This document shows, piece after piece, positions 47,358 through 57,979 of a stretch of DNA of 59,622 bases (position 1 is its first letter; every line of letters begins with the position of its first letter). This DNA is from Collinsella tanakaei (GTDB lineage Bacteria > Actinomycetota > Coriobacteriia > Coriobacteriales > Coriobacteriaceae), in the NCBI RefSeq assembly GCF_016902615.1, contig NZ_JACJMB010000014.1, forward strand, positions 1-59,622. Reading direction: 5' to 3'. The notes below the pieces were generated by a model. It had not been told where the DNA came from and ran no database searches. It saw only the letters and a list, made by a program, of their open reading frames with translations. Both the position numbers and the translations under genes were made by a program.

Positions 47358-49091
47358 ATGGATGACCTTCTCGAACAGGATAACTTCAGATTCCAGAAGC
47401 TCCCCTTCCCCCTACCGGCGGACCTGGAAAGCAGCGCGAATTGGCAAGGCCCCTGCACCGCCGCGCTGGACCATACGGAGAGCTGGCCAGTCCTCTATAT
47501 CCTTTCCAACCGTCGCAACCAAAGCGTCTATATCGGTGAGACCACCAACTACAGGCGCCGCATGGCCCAGCACCGCGACAATCCCGAGAAAGTTTTTGAC
47601 GAGACGCTGCTCATCGACAGCCCCACCTTCAACCAGTCGACGACCTTCGATTTCGAGAACCGTCTCATCGAACTGTTTCTTGCCGACGAATCCTTTCGCG
47701 TAACCAATAAGAACAACGGCTACTGCGCATTCAACTACTACCAGCGCGCCCAGTACCGCCAGCAGTTTCGCCTACTCTGGAGCAAGCTCAGGACGCTCGG
47801 CTATGCCACGCACTCCATTGGCGAGATCGAGAACTCCGACCTGTTCAAGTACTCCCCGTTCAAGGGACTCACGCCCGATCAATACGAGGCCATCGAGCGC
47901 ATCTTGGCCCTTATCTGCCGAGAGAAGAAAACCTGCACGTTTGTCAGCGGTATGCCCGGTACCGGCAAATCGATTCTCGCAATCACTCTCCTGTTCAAGC
48001 TGAAGAATGATCCTGAGCGAAACCATCCGCGCGTCGCTCTCGTCTCCCCTATGGATCAGCTTCGCAAAACGTATAAGATGCTCGCCCGCTCGGTCGACGG
48101 GCTCAAACCTGGCGACATCATCGGACCGTCAGATGTTGCCTCGCGCGAACCCTATGACGTATTGCTCGTTGACGAAGCGCACCGCATGTATGGCGAAAAA
48201 GGCGCTATGAACATCTCGGTCTATCGCAACACCTGCGCCAAGCTGGGGCTCGACAATTCCGCAACCCAGTGGGACTGGATTTTGAAGTCAGCCCGAAACG
48301 TCATCTTCTTTTTCGATCCCAAGCAGCAGGTTCGAGCCACGGGCATGGGAGCCGAGAACCGAGAGAGGCTCATCGATCGGCTCGAAAGCGAAGGCACCGA
48401 GGTCTATACGATGGAGCTCTCCACGCAGATGCGCGTGCAGGGCGGAGACGAATATCTCGACTTCATCTACGACATCCTTACCGGAGGCCCCGCAGCCACC
48501 ATCGCCGCCAAGGAGTTCGGCAACTTGTTCTCCTCGACCCCTCTGTCCGAGTCGGCACGCGCAAGGCAGCTCGAACAGGGAACCGCCCCCTTGTACGAGC
48601 TGGCAATCGTCGACTCCTTTGCACACTTCGAGAAGCTTCAGCTGGAGAAGGAAGTCGATTGCGGCCTTTCGCGCATGGTCGCAGGCTACGCGTGGGATTG
48701 GATCTCGAAAAAAGACCCCGACGCCTATGACATCGAAATCGAGGGCATCCGCAGACGGTGGAACAGCACTTCAAAAGGCAACTGGGTCAATTCCCCCAAT
48801 GCCGTGCAGGAAGTTGGATCCATCCACACTGTGCAGGGGTACGACCTGAACTATAGCTTCGTCATCATCGGCGACGACCTGAAATATGACCCGGAGCAGG
48901 ACAAGCTCGTCGTTAACCGCACCGCTTTCAAAGACCGCGGTGCGAAGAAGACCGCAACGGAGGAGTTGCTACAATCAATCGTCATCAACGCTTATTACGT
49001 GCTGCTGACGCGAGGGATACGGGGCACCTTCATCTATATTTGCGACCCGGATGTGAAGAGGTACTTCCAACGGTTCATTCCGACCATTTGA
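47358..49091 (+). CDS. GIY-YIG nuclease fused to DUF2075-type SF1 ATPase
   Basis: A 577-residue two-domain protein. Residues about 43-110 form a GIY-YIG nuclease (LYI at 46-48, VYIGET at 57-62, RRRMAQH, catalytic E100). From about 170 there is a DUF2075 helicase-like ATPase: Walker A SGMPGTGKS (197-205), Walker B LLVDEAHR (269-276), an STQMR motif, and SIHTVQGYDL plus VLLTRGIRG toward the end. Fusion of a nuclease to an SF1 motor, paired with MazG and near CRISPR, points to nucleic-acid defence. Cleavage substrate and trigger are unknown. Confidence 0.85.
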   Translation: MDDLLEQDNFRFQKLPFPLPADLESSANWQGPCTAALDHTESWPVLYILSNRRNQSVYIGETTNYRRRMAQHRDNPEKVFDETLLIDSPTFNQSTTFDFENRLIELFLADESFRVTNKNNGYCAFNYYQRAQYRQQFRLLWSKLRTLGYATHSIGEIENSDLFKYSPFKGLTPDQYEAIERILALICREKKTCTFVSGMPGTGKSILAITLLFKLKNDPERNHPRVALVSPMDQLRKTYKMLARSVDGLKPGDIIGPSDVASREPYDVLLVDEAHRMYGEKGAMNISVYRNTCAKLGLDNSATQWDWILKSARNVIFFFDPKQQVRATGMGAENRERLIDRLESEGTEVYTMELSTQMRVQGGDEYLDFIYDILTGGPAATIAAKEFGNLFSSTPLSESARARQLEQGTAPLYELAIVDSFAHFEKLQLEKEVDCGLSRMVAGYAWDWISKKDPDAYDIEIEGIRRRWNSTSKGNWVNSPNAVQEVGSIHTVQGYDLNYSFVIIGDDLKYDPEQDKLVVNRTAFKDRGAKKTATEELLQSIVINAYYVLLTRGIRGTFIYICDPDVKRYFQRFIPTI

Positions 49092-49486
49092 TGCAGCCGA
49101 GCCGCATTGTAATCTTCCGCGATATTGTTCAGCTACGTCCGGTTCTCACCGCATGTCCGGCATGTCCACGGCTATGAGTCACATCCGATCTATCCGAATA
49201 TGCCTGCGCGGCAATACCAGCGGAACCGAAAAACTGCGCGTCCGAAAGAGATCCGTACTCAAGGTCAAAAGTCAGGCTCGACTAAACACAGGCATATGCT
49301 CACCGGCATCGATGTTGCCCGAGAAGATTCTGTCTTCCACCGACCAAGTCATAGCTTCAAACGCCCAGATCGAGGTGCTCTCGCCATCTGAAAGCTACGA
49401 GAGGCCAGTGGAGATTGCCTGCCCGCCTGGACAACGCCAGAGCACGACGGCAACCTACTCAGGGCTAATTTTTGGAAAGAGACCCT
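49092..49486. other. Intergenic region before the SLH surface protein
   Basis: About 395 bp with no gene I can support; the open frames have no recognised motifs. It must carry the promoter of the surface protein. Confidence 0.4.
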
Positions 49487-52247
49487 ATGACAAAACCCAT
49501 AATCCGTCGCATCGCATACAAAGCGATTCCCGCATGCATCGTCGCAGGACTCGGCATCGGCGTCCAAGTCTCCCCTGCCCTTGCGGAGAGCCCAGCAATT
49601 AGCACAACCGAAGAGGACGGGGCGGTCAAAACCGAATCAACCTGCACAGGCATCGCTAAAGATACCAAGGAGCCCACTAATCACGACACGCTTGCAGATG
49701 CCTTGCGCAAGAATTATAGCTACATACAGCTCAATCGGAATGTTACTGAGAATATCAGGATGACTGAAAACTCAGAGCTCGATCCCTATTATCAAGATAC
49801 GATCGTCATGAACGGACATAAAGTCGAGGGCACCGACCAAAGCACGCCGACGCTCTACAACGAGAGCAGACTCGAACTAAGAACTGAAGTGCCTTGGGAT
49901 GTAGATTTAGTCAGAACCAGCAAACTTTCGTCCGCCGCTGGCAAGGACACCAACCCTGTGATCTATAACGGCCCGAAAGGAGAATTAGATACTCGCAATA
50001 TCGACGTGACGGGCATCGTCGAAAACAACGGATTCCTCAGAATCAACGGCGGCACGTTCTCGGGCTCCATCGTCAATCACGGCAGTGCAGACGGCGACGG
50101 CGGCTCCATCTACATCCTTGATGGCGATTTTACCAGCTGCAACATCGAGGAGATAAACGGCGAAGACGGCATCATGGCGACAGGCGGCACATTCTCGTCC
50201 TCCTTGACGAAGGATGACATGATTGGGTTACTGACTGAGAGCAGCTGCGTCAAACAGAACGATAACGGCACTTGGACTGTGTACCAACCCCTCAACGAGA
50301 AGCTCCAGGAGGGGGACCTACTACGTGGCCACGGACGAACGGCAATGCTACATTACGGGCAACTGTATCGCGCCAGGTTTTCGCTCTTACCACATCGACG
50401 ACAATACCTATCTGGTCGTTCGTGACGACCTCGCCGAAGGCAGCATCTGCTATATCGAAGGCGAGGGCGGCACCAAAGAAGGGGAATTCTCCTCGCTAGA
50501 CGCGGCGCTCAAAGCGGCGCAACCCGGCGACACGGTCTGCCTAGCTGAAGACATCAAGGTTAGCGAGCCCATCACCATTCCGGACGGCGTGAGCATCAAC
50601 GGCAAAGGCCATGAACTCAGGTTCACTGGCGAAATTGGCACCGACGCATTTATTATCGTAGAGGGCGCAACCCAAGACATCTCAATCAAATATTTAAACC
50701 TCTACTGCGAGAAGCGCACGGACACCGCAATACTTGTCAAGGACTGCACGGGTCCCGTCGACCTCCATCAGCTCCACGTCTCGGTCCCCATCGACTACGG
50801 CATCACCGTTGACAGCTCGAACGTAAGACTGACGAATTCTCTCATCGATCCCTATGGCTATAATGACATGAAAGCCACCATCAACTACCTCAAGGGTGGA
50901 GACAACCTGGGCAAAGTGGAATATAGCGGATGCACCAGCACGAATCCTACTTTCCTTCTCATCAACCCAGAAGATCTTACAAAGATCATGAATGACGTTA
51001 ACGAGCAGTACGGTACCTGCCTTTACAGCCCGGAGCAAGCAGTCCGCTGGCTCAACCGCACAGGTATGCTCGGTGATATCTACTACTGGCCCAGCGATGG
51101 GCACGCTGCCGACCATTCCCCGTCCAGCGGCGACGTGCTCGAGCCCGTCGTCGTCTCAAGCTCCGACCATGGCACGGCAACAGCCGACTCCGTCGCGTCG
51201 GGCACTATGTCGACCCTCCATATGACGCCCTATGCAGGCTATGAGGTCTCCTCGGTGACGATTAAGGATATCGACGGCAACGACGTTGAAGTTGTTGAGA
51301 ATGAGAACGGCTCCACGGAATTCAAGATGCCCTATGGCGGCGTGACCATCTGGGTCACCTACAAGTACATTGGTAATCCGACCCCAACCCCCGATCCCAA
51401 TCCTGAGCCCGAGCCGGATCCCGACCAGGACGTCGAGATTCCCGAGACCGAAGGCGGCGCGGTCGAGGTCGCACCCGTCCCCACAGGCGAGACCGCCACG
51501 GTCGTCGCCAAGCCGGACGCCGGCCAGGAAGTCCGCGACGTCATCGTCACCGACAGCGAGGGCAACGAGGTCGAGACCTCCGTCGACGAGGACGGCAACG
51601 TGACGTTCGAGATGCCCGAGGGCGGCGCGACCGTCGAGGTCGTCTTCGGCTGCGACGGCGGCGACCTGTGCGTGGCCCATAAGTTCAGCGACGTCACGCA
51701 TGACGACTGGTTCCACGACACCGTGGACTGGGCGCTCGACAACGGCATCTTCCACGGCTACAACGACACGTCATTCGCCCCGAACGACACGCTCACCCGC
51801 GAGCAGGCCGCAACCGTCATGTACAACTACTTCGGCGGCGCTGCCGGCTCCCCCGGTTCCGGCTTGCCCGATGTCGAGGGTGACGAGTGGTACACCGATG
51901 CGGTCAACTGGGCCGTCGAAAACAGCATCATGACCGGTTACTCCGACTCCGGCGAATTCGGCATCGGCAACGGCCTGTCCCGCGAGCAGTTCTGCACCGT
52001 AATCGTCAAGGCCATGGGCGCAGATCTCTCCGACGTGGACCTCTCGGTCCTCGACCGTTTCACGGACGCGGACTCGGTGTCCTACTGGGCGAAACCGGCT
52101 GTCGCCTGGGCAGTCCAGAACGGCCTCATGAACGGCGTCGAGAACCCCGACGGCACTCGCTCGCTTCAGGGTATCCGCGACATGACCCGCGCTGAGATGG
52201 CGACCATGATGAAGAACGCCGTCGACGCGGGCGTGCTCACGAAGTAA
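49487..52247 (+). pseudogene. S-layer-homology surface protein with a frameshift
   Basis: A protein of about 920 residues if one base is removed. It starts MTKPIIRRIAYKAIPACIVA (signal peptide ending near ALAES, ribosome binding site GGAAAGAGA). The first part reads to LNEKLQEG at 50310. An extra G in GGGGG (50311-50315) breaks the frame; without it TYYVATDERQCYITGNC continues to 52247. Domains: beta-helix-like repeats, a linker of PTPDPNPEPEPDPDQ, 'Bacterial repeat' modules (GGAVEVAPVPTGETATV), then three SLH domains (FSDVTHDDWFHDTVDWAL and two more) that bind cell-wall polymer. It is either broken, phase-variable, or mis-assembled. Confidence 0.8.
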
Positions 52248-52281
52248 GCGCGCTGGATATCCGATTATCATCAGCCAGAAC

Positions 52282-52312
52282 GGGAGGGTCCGAATGGGCC
52301 CTCCCTTCTTTT
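52282..52312 (+). terminator. Rho-independent terminator of the SLH protein gene
   Basis: GGGAGGGTCC and GGGCCCTCCC form a strong stem followed by TTCTTTTG, 35 bp after the stop codon. Confidence 0.85.
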
Positions 52313-52959
52313 GTGCCCTGTTGGGGCGCATCATCTAAAATCACGCCTGCAGGCAGCTCGTTCAGCCCCACCCTATTCAGCAGGGCAATCGAACGGCGCC
52401 GCGCCGACCATTCCCTCAGACACGTTCGTTTTACCTGCCAGCGAATCAGGGCGAAGCCCGTCATCTTGCAGCAACACCGCGTTCTGCATCACAGCCAGCA
52501 AAAAGAATCCACCCAGCTCTTCCAACCCGTTTCGATCGGGACGCGGAAAACCTCACGGTATTCCTGCCTTATGAAGGCTTGTAGCAGTGTTCGGCGAACT
52601 CAACAAACAATCGATTCCAGCCTCACCCATGTGCGTAACGAGATTGAGTCGGTATCCAAGAGACGGGGCTTTCCCCTGACCTCAAAGAGGATTCCATGGG
52701 AGACACATTCACAAACCATTCCGGGCGCCCGAGGCCGTTGTCGATGAAGAGCGCCACCACGCGGTGCACCCTCTTGTCGAAACCCGCCTCCATGACGTTG
52801 TCGTCCACCATGCTGGTTGGCAAGAGCGATGTTGACGGAGTCCTCTCCGGCTCTTTATTGCATCAGTAGTTTGTGCCACGTTCTCCGTGCGGACATGACG
52901 CGAACACGTTACGTTTTCCGTCGGCGCAAACTCCGGAATCCTTAATTTCGCACCCTCCC
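52313..52959. other. Gene-poor region between convergent genes
   Basis: About 650 bp between the SLH protein terminator and the end of the DUF262 gene. Short open frames on both strands have no recognisable motifs. It may be remnants of lost genes; nothing is assigned. Confidence 0.4.
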
Positions 52960-54729
52960 CTATAGCCTTTCAAACGCCGTCTTCGCCAACTGCGCCATAA
53001 GCCTCCTGCGCTCCTCAAGGAACTCCTCGTATGCCATGTTCTCAAAGTCCAGGGGCAGCGCGTGTTCGCGGCAGTTGCGCTCATATTCTTCCTGACCGAG
53101 CTCGGCGCGATAGCGCCCGACGTATTCGGCTGGATCATCGTCGGATATGTAGATGTTGGTCGCATAGTCGATGAGCGTGAAGTTGGCCTTGTTGCTACGT
53201 TTGGCGAGCTGTCCCTTCTGTTTGAGGAAGTTATCAGGGAAGATATGATGCTTGTCGACCGCCTTCTTGGTCCCAGAGGCACCAATTGTAAGTATCTGAG
53301 AGAGTGGCACGGTGCCGAACAGCGATTTCGCACCGAGAATTACCTGGGAGGCAACGAAGCCCTGCCACGCCGGGCCCATGGCCTCATTGGAATCGAGCGC
53401 GATAGGCATGGTGATCCGGAAGAAGTCATCGGTAAGCTGGGCTGCAATCTCGCGCTCGAAGTAAGCCTCGAACTCCCCCGCGCTCGACAACTGTTTCACA
53501 TCGTTAAGCTGCCGCTCAAAGTTGGTCTCAAAGGATCCGACATAGAACGACGTAATGGAACTCGCAAAGAACCAGCGGCTCGCAAGCCTACGAATTGCGA
53601 GGGCATCCATTCCGAACTCATATTTGCCGATAAGGTAGAAAGCGTAGCAGAACGCAATGGCATTAGCAGACGTCGCCTGCTCAGAGCAAATGTAACCCGC
53701 CTGCCCCAACGCGGTAATGAAAGCATGCCAGTCATTAAGATTGAGCATCTTGGAAAGCGCATCGCCGAACGTTGCGAAGTTCTCCTCGCGCTTAGCCTCG
53801 CTAGTGACCTTGGTCTCCAAGTCTCGACCACGTAGAATCTGATACGCATAGCGAAGTCTACCGCGCTTGAAACCGACACCCACTGTCGTGCGGATAACAT
53901 GCGTAGGTGTGACCTCGACAAGCGGATTATACGAGGTTCCCTTTGCGGGCACATGGCTATCGGCGCAGAACTTCTCGATGCTTTCGCGCATATGGGGCTC
54001 GTACACTGAAAGCAACGTCATGATGAAGTCATCCTGCTTAAGTGTCTGGCCTTGCGAATTCACACGTACGAAGATGTCGGACACCATCTCCTCATCCGCT
54101 TGAGCGCTGATCTCAAGCGTTGGAATGGGATACCGTTCAAGCGAAAGAAGCTCGTTGAGGCCATTCTCAATCTGGTACTGCTGATCAGTCGAAACGGGCT
54201 CTTCGCCCTTTTTCGCGTTCGACTCGTTAAGGCCATCCACAAAAGCCTGTCTGAAGGCCGGCAGAGTCATATCGTGGTAGGCTGCAAAGACTTCCGACAC
54301 GGATGAGATATAGCGCGGATCGCGGTCCGTAGATGCGTCAGCATTCTTAAATGAGCGGTCAAGCGGGTTGAATGCAATTCGGATGGAACGCGTCTTGTAA
54401 CTACTGTCGCGCACCTCGATACCGTAAAGCGCGGCAAGCAGGGCGGTCAGTCGTTGCTGGCCGTCGATGACGAGCGACTTAGGAACCTTATACACCTTGT
54501 TGTTATCGCCGATGTACTGACTCTTGCCATCCATATCCGCAGGAGAGTCCCAGAGCATGATATAGCCAATAGGATAGCCGCGAAGCATAGAGTCAAGAAG
54601 GTCGCGCACCTTGTCGTTCTTCCAAACAAACGGACGCTGCAGGTCGGGCAGGCCGATTCTCCCCGTACGGACATCATCAAGAACGCTGCCGATGGAAAGG
54701 CTTCTTGCGTCATAAATGGGATTGCTCAT
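52960..54729 (-). CDS. DUF262/HNH protein, GmrSD-like restriction factor
   Basis: A 589-residue protein. The N-terminal DUF262 domain has LPDLQRPFVW (28-36), VIDGQQRLTALL (87-98) and FVRVNSQG (about 226), the ParB-like NTP-binding motifs of GmrS. The C-terminus has a DUF1524-type HNH nuclease: DKHHIFPDNFL (492-502) with a later ANFTLIDYATNIYIS. GmrSD enzymes cut DNA with modified (glucosylated) bases, as in T-even phages; many relatives sit in defence islands. The ATG at 54729 follows AGGAGCATGCG. It lies 94 bp after the XRE gene on the same strand. Confidence 0.88.
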   Translation of the reverse strand: MSNPIYDARSLSIGSVLDDVRTGRIGLPDLQRPFVWKNDKVRDLLDSMLRGYPIGYIMLWDSPADMDGKSQYIGDNNKVYKVPKSLVIDGQQRLTALLAALYGIEVRDSSYKTRSIRIAFNPLDRSFKNADASTDRDPRYISSVSEVFAAYHDMTLPAFRQAFVDGLNESNAKKGEEPVSTDQQYQIENGLNELLSLERYPIPTLEISAQADEEMVSDIFVRVNSQGQTLKQDDFIMTLLSVYEPHMRESIEKFCADSHVPAKGTSYNPLVEVTPTHVIRTTVGVGFKRGRLRYAYQILRGRDLETKVTSEAKREENFATFGDALSKMLNLNDWHAFITALGQAGYICSEQATSANAIAFCYAFYLIGKYEFGMDALAIRRLASRWFFASSITSFYVGSFETNFERQLNDVKQLSSAGEFEAYFEREIAAQLTDDFFRITMPIALDSNEAMGPAWQGFVASQVILGAKSLFGTVPLSQILTIGASGTKKAVDKHHIFPDNFLKQKGQLAKRSNKANFTLIDYATNIYISDDDPAEYVGRYRAELGQEEYERNCREHALPLDFENMAYEEFLEERRRLMAQLAKTAFERL

Positions 54730-54823
54730 CGCATGCTCCTGGATCACGATCTCATTTCTCTATCGAACTTGAGCCAAGTCACTTTCTAACATGTCAAAAG
54801 TGTACGACAGGAAAAGCTGTATA

Positions 54824-55645
54824 TCATTTCACGTAGAACTGGGGAATGAACCAACGGTCGAAGTGATACTCATCCCCCTCGGGAATCCATCTCCGATTGT
54901 CGAGAAACATCGAGAAATCATCATCGCCGCATAGGGCTTCAGGCCATTCGTCCCAATCCTCACTTTCAGAAATCGGCTCGCCATCAACGTCTTCCCCGCA
55001 GGCATCGACTTCTTTGCTCTTAAGCCATTCGTCGACGGCATCGAACGCGTTGTCTCGGATCACTCGAACGAGAAGCTCCTCAGCAACAGTATGCGCATAG
55101 CAATCGTGTCCGTAATGAAGCCGCTGTATTAAATCGTACAGAGCCGCTCGCAAGCGATAGATGAATTCATAATCGTACCGCACGAGAAACTGCTTCGGCA
55201 TATAGCCGACAATCCAGCTAGAGCCCAGTTGGCCGATATGAGAACCCTTAGACATCTCTTGTAGTTCAGAGAGATCCTGGCTCAATAGGTCATAGACAAA
55301 ATCGCTCCCCAAAGCAAAGGAGACCGCAGCGGGGCGACCGAATACCTCGCAAAGGACGGGCGACCAGGCCTCGTGCTTCTCGTCAATCGATTCAATCCAG
55401 GCATATTCGTTGGAGTCGTCGTTCACGTTATCTTGATCCAACGGTAGCACCGTCCAACCAAGTGCCCTGCAGACACCCTTCACCTTGTCGTTACGAATTG
55501 ATCCAGCAGATTCATAGCGATACCAAGTCTTAACGCCAATACCGGCACGATTCGCAGCCTCCTCGATACTCAAGCCCAAAGCTTCCCGCCTGTTTTTGAT
55601 CTTTACAGCCAATTGCGCGTCGATCGTAGTTGTCCTCGGAGGCAT
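54824..55645 (-). CDS. XRE-type DNA-binding protein
   Basis: A 273-residue protein with an N-terminal Cro/C1-type helix-turn-helix (about 10-65: VKIKNRREALGLSIEEAANR, then GIGVKTWYRYESA). The C-terminal 200 residues, acidic near the end, belong to no family I recognise. The ATG at 55645 follows AAGGAGTTCTT. It is directly upstream of the DUF262/HNH gene on the same strand and probably regulates it. Confidence 0.82.
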   Translation of the reverse strand: MPPRTTTIDAQLAVKIKNRREALGLSIEEAANRAGIGVKTWYRYESAGSIRNDKVKGVCRALGWTVLPLDQDNVNDDSNEYAWIESIDEKHEAWSPVLCEVFGRPAAVSFALGSDFVYDLLSQDLSELQEMSKGSHIGQLGSSWIVGYMPKQFLVRYDYEFIYRLRAALYDLIQRLHYGHDCYAHTVAEELLVRVIRDNAFDAVDEWLKSKEVDACGEDVDGEPISESEDWDEWPEALCGDDDFSMFLDNRRWIPEGDEYHFDRWFIPQFYVK

Positions 55646-56433
55646 AAGAACTCCTTCCACAATTGTCGGTACATGGTTAGTTTATGTCACTATCATTCGA
55701 AGACAAGCCGCTCATGATCAGCTATCCACAGGCGGTACGATATCCTGCGCGAGCGTCACCGAGGTAGGACGATTGCATCATCATGACTTCAGCGAGCAGT
55801 AACCTAGATTGGCAACGGCAGGGATGATACCGCAGGTCAGCTGTCGACAGCACCGGATGTAAGGCGGCTTGGCACTGCCACCGTTGACCTGCTTGGCACA
55901 CTATTGTGTACCGACGTTCAAGACAGCGTGAAATTGCTGCTGACTTGCCCCACCCCAGCGGACCGCTGGCGCCCTTGCAGAGGACATCCGCCATCAAGCC
56001 GCCCAAGGAGATGGAGACGGGTACTCCCACCCCCTTCCTTCCGATTTCGCTTTGGACCCAAGCTGCGGTTACGAACACATGTAAGCCGCTCGTCCCCACG
56101 AGCGGCTCGAAGCCGGAGTAGGGCCAGCCCCCTGACCATCGTTATCGCGTCCTTGCCGTCCATATTTCAAAGTCCCGTGTGTTCGAGTGAAGGAAACGCT
56201 GTCGTAATACCGTAATACGGATTTCCAGACTAAAGACAATCTTGAAAGTGCTTCCCGTTATCGCATTGTTCGCATTACCCACAAGGCGCTCTCAAAACTA
56301 ACGCCACGAGCCTCCTCGAGAGCGCTCGACTTCAGGATGATCTCGGTAAACAAAGAACACTCTATCGCTTCCGCCCGTCCGCGAAATCGTCGACACGCCT
56401 CTCTCTCCCATCCATCCCCTCCCCACCCCTCCG
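55646..56433. other. Intergenic region with a strong hairpin
   Basis: About 790 bp without a supported gene. A perfect 9-bp inverted repeat AGCCGCTCG-TCCCCA-CGAGCGGCT lies at 56084-56107, and the 8-mer CGTAATAC is directly repeated at 56203-56218. It is not a recognisable tRNA. It probably carries the XRE promoter. Confidence 0.4.
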
Positions 56434-56442
56434 TGCTACCAT
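56434..56442 (+). promoter_or_regulatory. Extended -10 promoter of the M18 peptidase gene
   Basis: TGCTACCAT resembles the extended -10 boxes before the genes at 15878 and 46186, and lies about 40 bp before the ATG at 56483. Confidence 0.35.
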
Positions 56443-56482
56443 ACCCAGCGGAACCATTCCCTACCCACAAGGAGGCATCCCT

Positions 56483-57874
56483 ATGGAGCGTCCGAACGCC
56501 TGGAAGAAGTACAGCGAGGCCGATGTCGCTGAGCTCGAGAAGCTCTGCGGCGACTACCGTGCCTTCATCAGCGCCAACAAGACCGAGCGCGAGTGCGTGA
56601 CCGCGAGCGTGAAGCTCGCCGAGGCCGCCGGCTACGTGAACCTCGAGACCGCCGTCGCCGAGGGCCGCACGCTTTCCGCCGGCGATAAGGTCTACGCCGT
56701 CTGCCACAACAAGACCATCATGCTCGTGAACCTCGGCTCCGCGCCGCTCGAGCAGGGCGTGAACATCCTCGGCGCCCACGTCGACAGCCCGCGCCTCGAC
56801 CTCAAGCAGAACCCGCTCTACGAGGCCGGTGACATGGCCTACCTCGACACACACTACTACGGCGGCGTGAAGGCCTACCACTGGGTCGCCACCCCGCTCG
56901 CCATCCACGGCGTCATCTGCAAGAAGGACGGCACCACCGTCGAGGTCGCCGTGGGCGAGGACGCATCCGACCCCGTGTTCTGCATCTCCGACCTGCTGAT
57001 CCACCTGGCGAGCGACCAGATGAAAAAGCCCGCCTCCGAGGCCGTCGACCATGAGAACCTCGACGTCATCGTGGGCGGCCGCCCCGTCGTCATCGAGGGC
57101 GATGACGAGGTGAAGGAGCCCGTCAAGCAGATGCTGCTCGACATCCTCTCCGAGAAGTACGGCGTCGTCGAGGAGGACTTCCTGTCCGCCGAGCTCGAGG
57201 TCGTTCCCGCCGGCGCCGCCCGCGAGATGGGCCTCGACCGCTCCATGATCTTGGGTTACGGCCAGGACGACCGCGTCTGCGCCTACACCTCGCTCGCCGC
57301 CCAGCTCGCCGTCGACACCGTCGAGCGCACGAGCGTCACCCTGCTCGTCGACAAGGAGGAGATCGGCTCCGTGGGCGCCTCCGGCATGACGAGCCGCTTC
57401 TTCGAGAACACCATGGCCGAGATCATCGAGCTCGCCGGCCAGATGAGCCCGCTGGCGCTCCGCCGCTGCCTGGCGAACTCCCGCATGCTCTCCTCCGACG
57501 TGTCGGCCGGCTTCGACGCCCTCTACGCTGACCGCTTCGAGAAGAAGAACGCCGCCATCATGGGCCACGGCCTGTGCTTCAACAAGTACACCGGCGCGCG
57601 CGGCAAGTCCGGCTCCAACGACGCCGATGCCGAGTACATGGCGCTCGTCCGTGACATCATGGACGAGGCCGGCGTCGACTTCCAGACCTGCGAGCTCGGC
57701 CGCATCGGTGCGGGCGGCGGCGGCACGATCGCCTACATCCTCGCCGAGTACGGCATGGACGTCATCGACTCCGGCGTGGCCGTGCTCTCCATGCACTCCC
57801 TGTGGGAGGTCACGAACAAGGCCGACGTCTATGAGGCATACAAGGGCTACAAGGCCTTCATCAGCCGCGCCTAG
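56483..57874 (+). CDS. M18 family aminopeptidase
   Basis: A 463-residue metallo-aminopeptidase that removes N-terminal residues from peptides. M18 motifs: GAHVDSPRLDLK (metal ligands H99, D101), LDTHYYGGVK, LVDKEEIGSVGASG, and a late SMHSLWE block. It has the usual length and a cytosolic location (no signal peptide). The start has AAGGAGGCATCCCT. Together with PepV and PepD it shows a strong peptide-scavenging capacity. Confidence 0.93.
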   Translation: MERPNAWKKYSEADVAELEKLCGDYRAFISANKTERECVTASVKLAEAAGYVNLETAVAEGRTLSAGDKVYAVCHNKTIMLVNLGSAPLEQGVNILGAHVDSPRLDLKQNPLYEAGDMAYLDTHYYGGVKAYHWVATPLAIHGVICKKDGTTVEVAVGEDASDPVFCISDLLIHLASDQMKKPASEAVDHENLDVIVGGRPVVIEGDDEVKEPVKQMLLDILSEKYGVVEEDFLSAELEVVPAGAAREMGLDRSMILGYGQDDRVCAYTSLAAQLAVDTVERTSVTLLVDKEEIGSVGASGMTSRFFENTMAEIIELAGQMSPLALRRCLANSRMLSSDVSAGFDALYADRFEKKNAAIMGHGLCFNKYTGARGKSGSNDADAEYMALVRDIMDEAGVDFQTCELGRIGAGGGGTIAYILAEYGMDVIDSGVAVLSMHSLWEVTNKADVYEAYKGYKAFISRA

Positions 57875-57979
57875 GGACGGCTGGCACCCCGCTCGCACGC
57901 GCCCGCACGACCACCCCGGCCGTGTGGGCGCCTTCGTATGCCGAGGCGGGACGCGGGCCGCCGCAACGACGCGCGTCGC

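Noticed and set aside
56084-56130. Possible tRNA or attachment-site remnant
   Set aside because: The 9-bp hairpin and CGGCTCGAAGCCG look T-arm-like, but no acceptor stem, D arm or anticodon arm can be folded.
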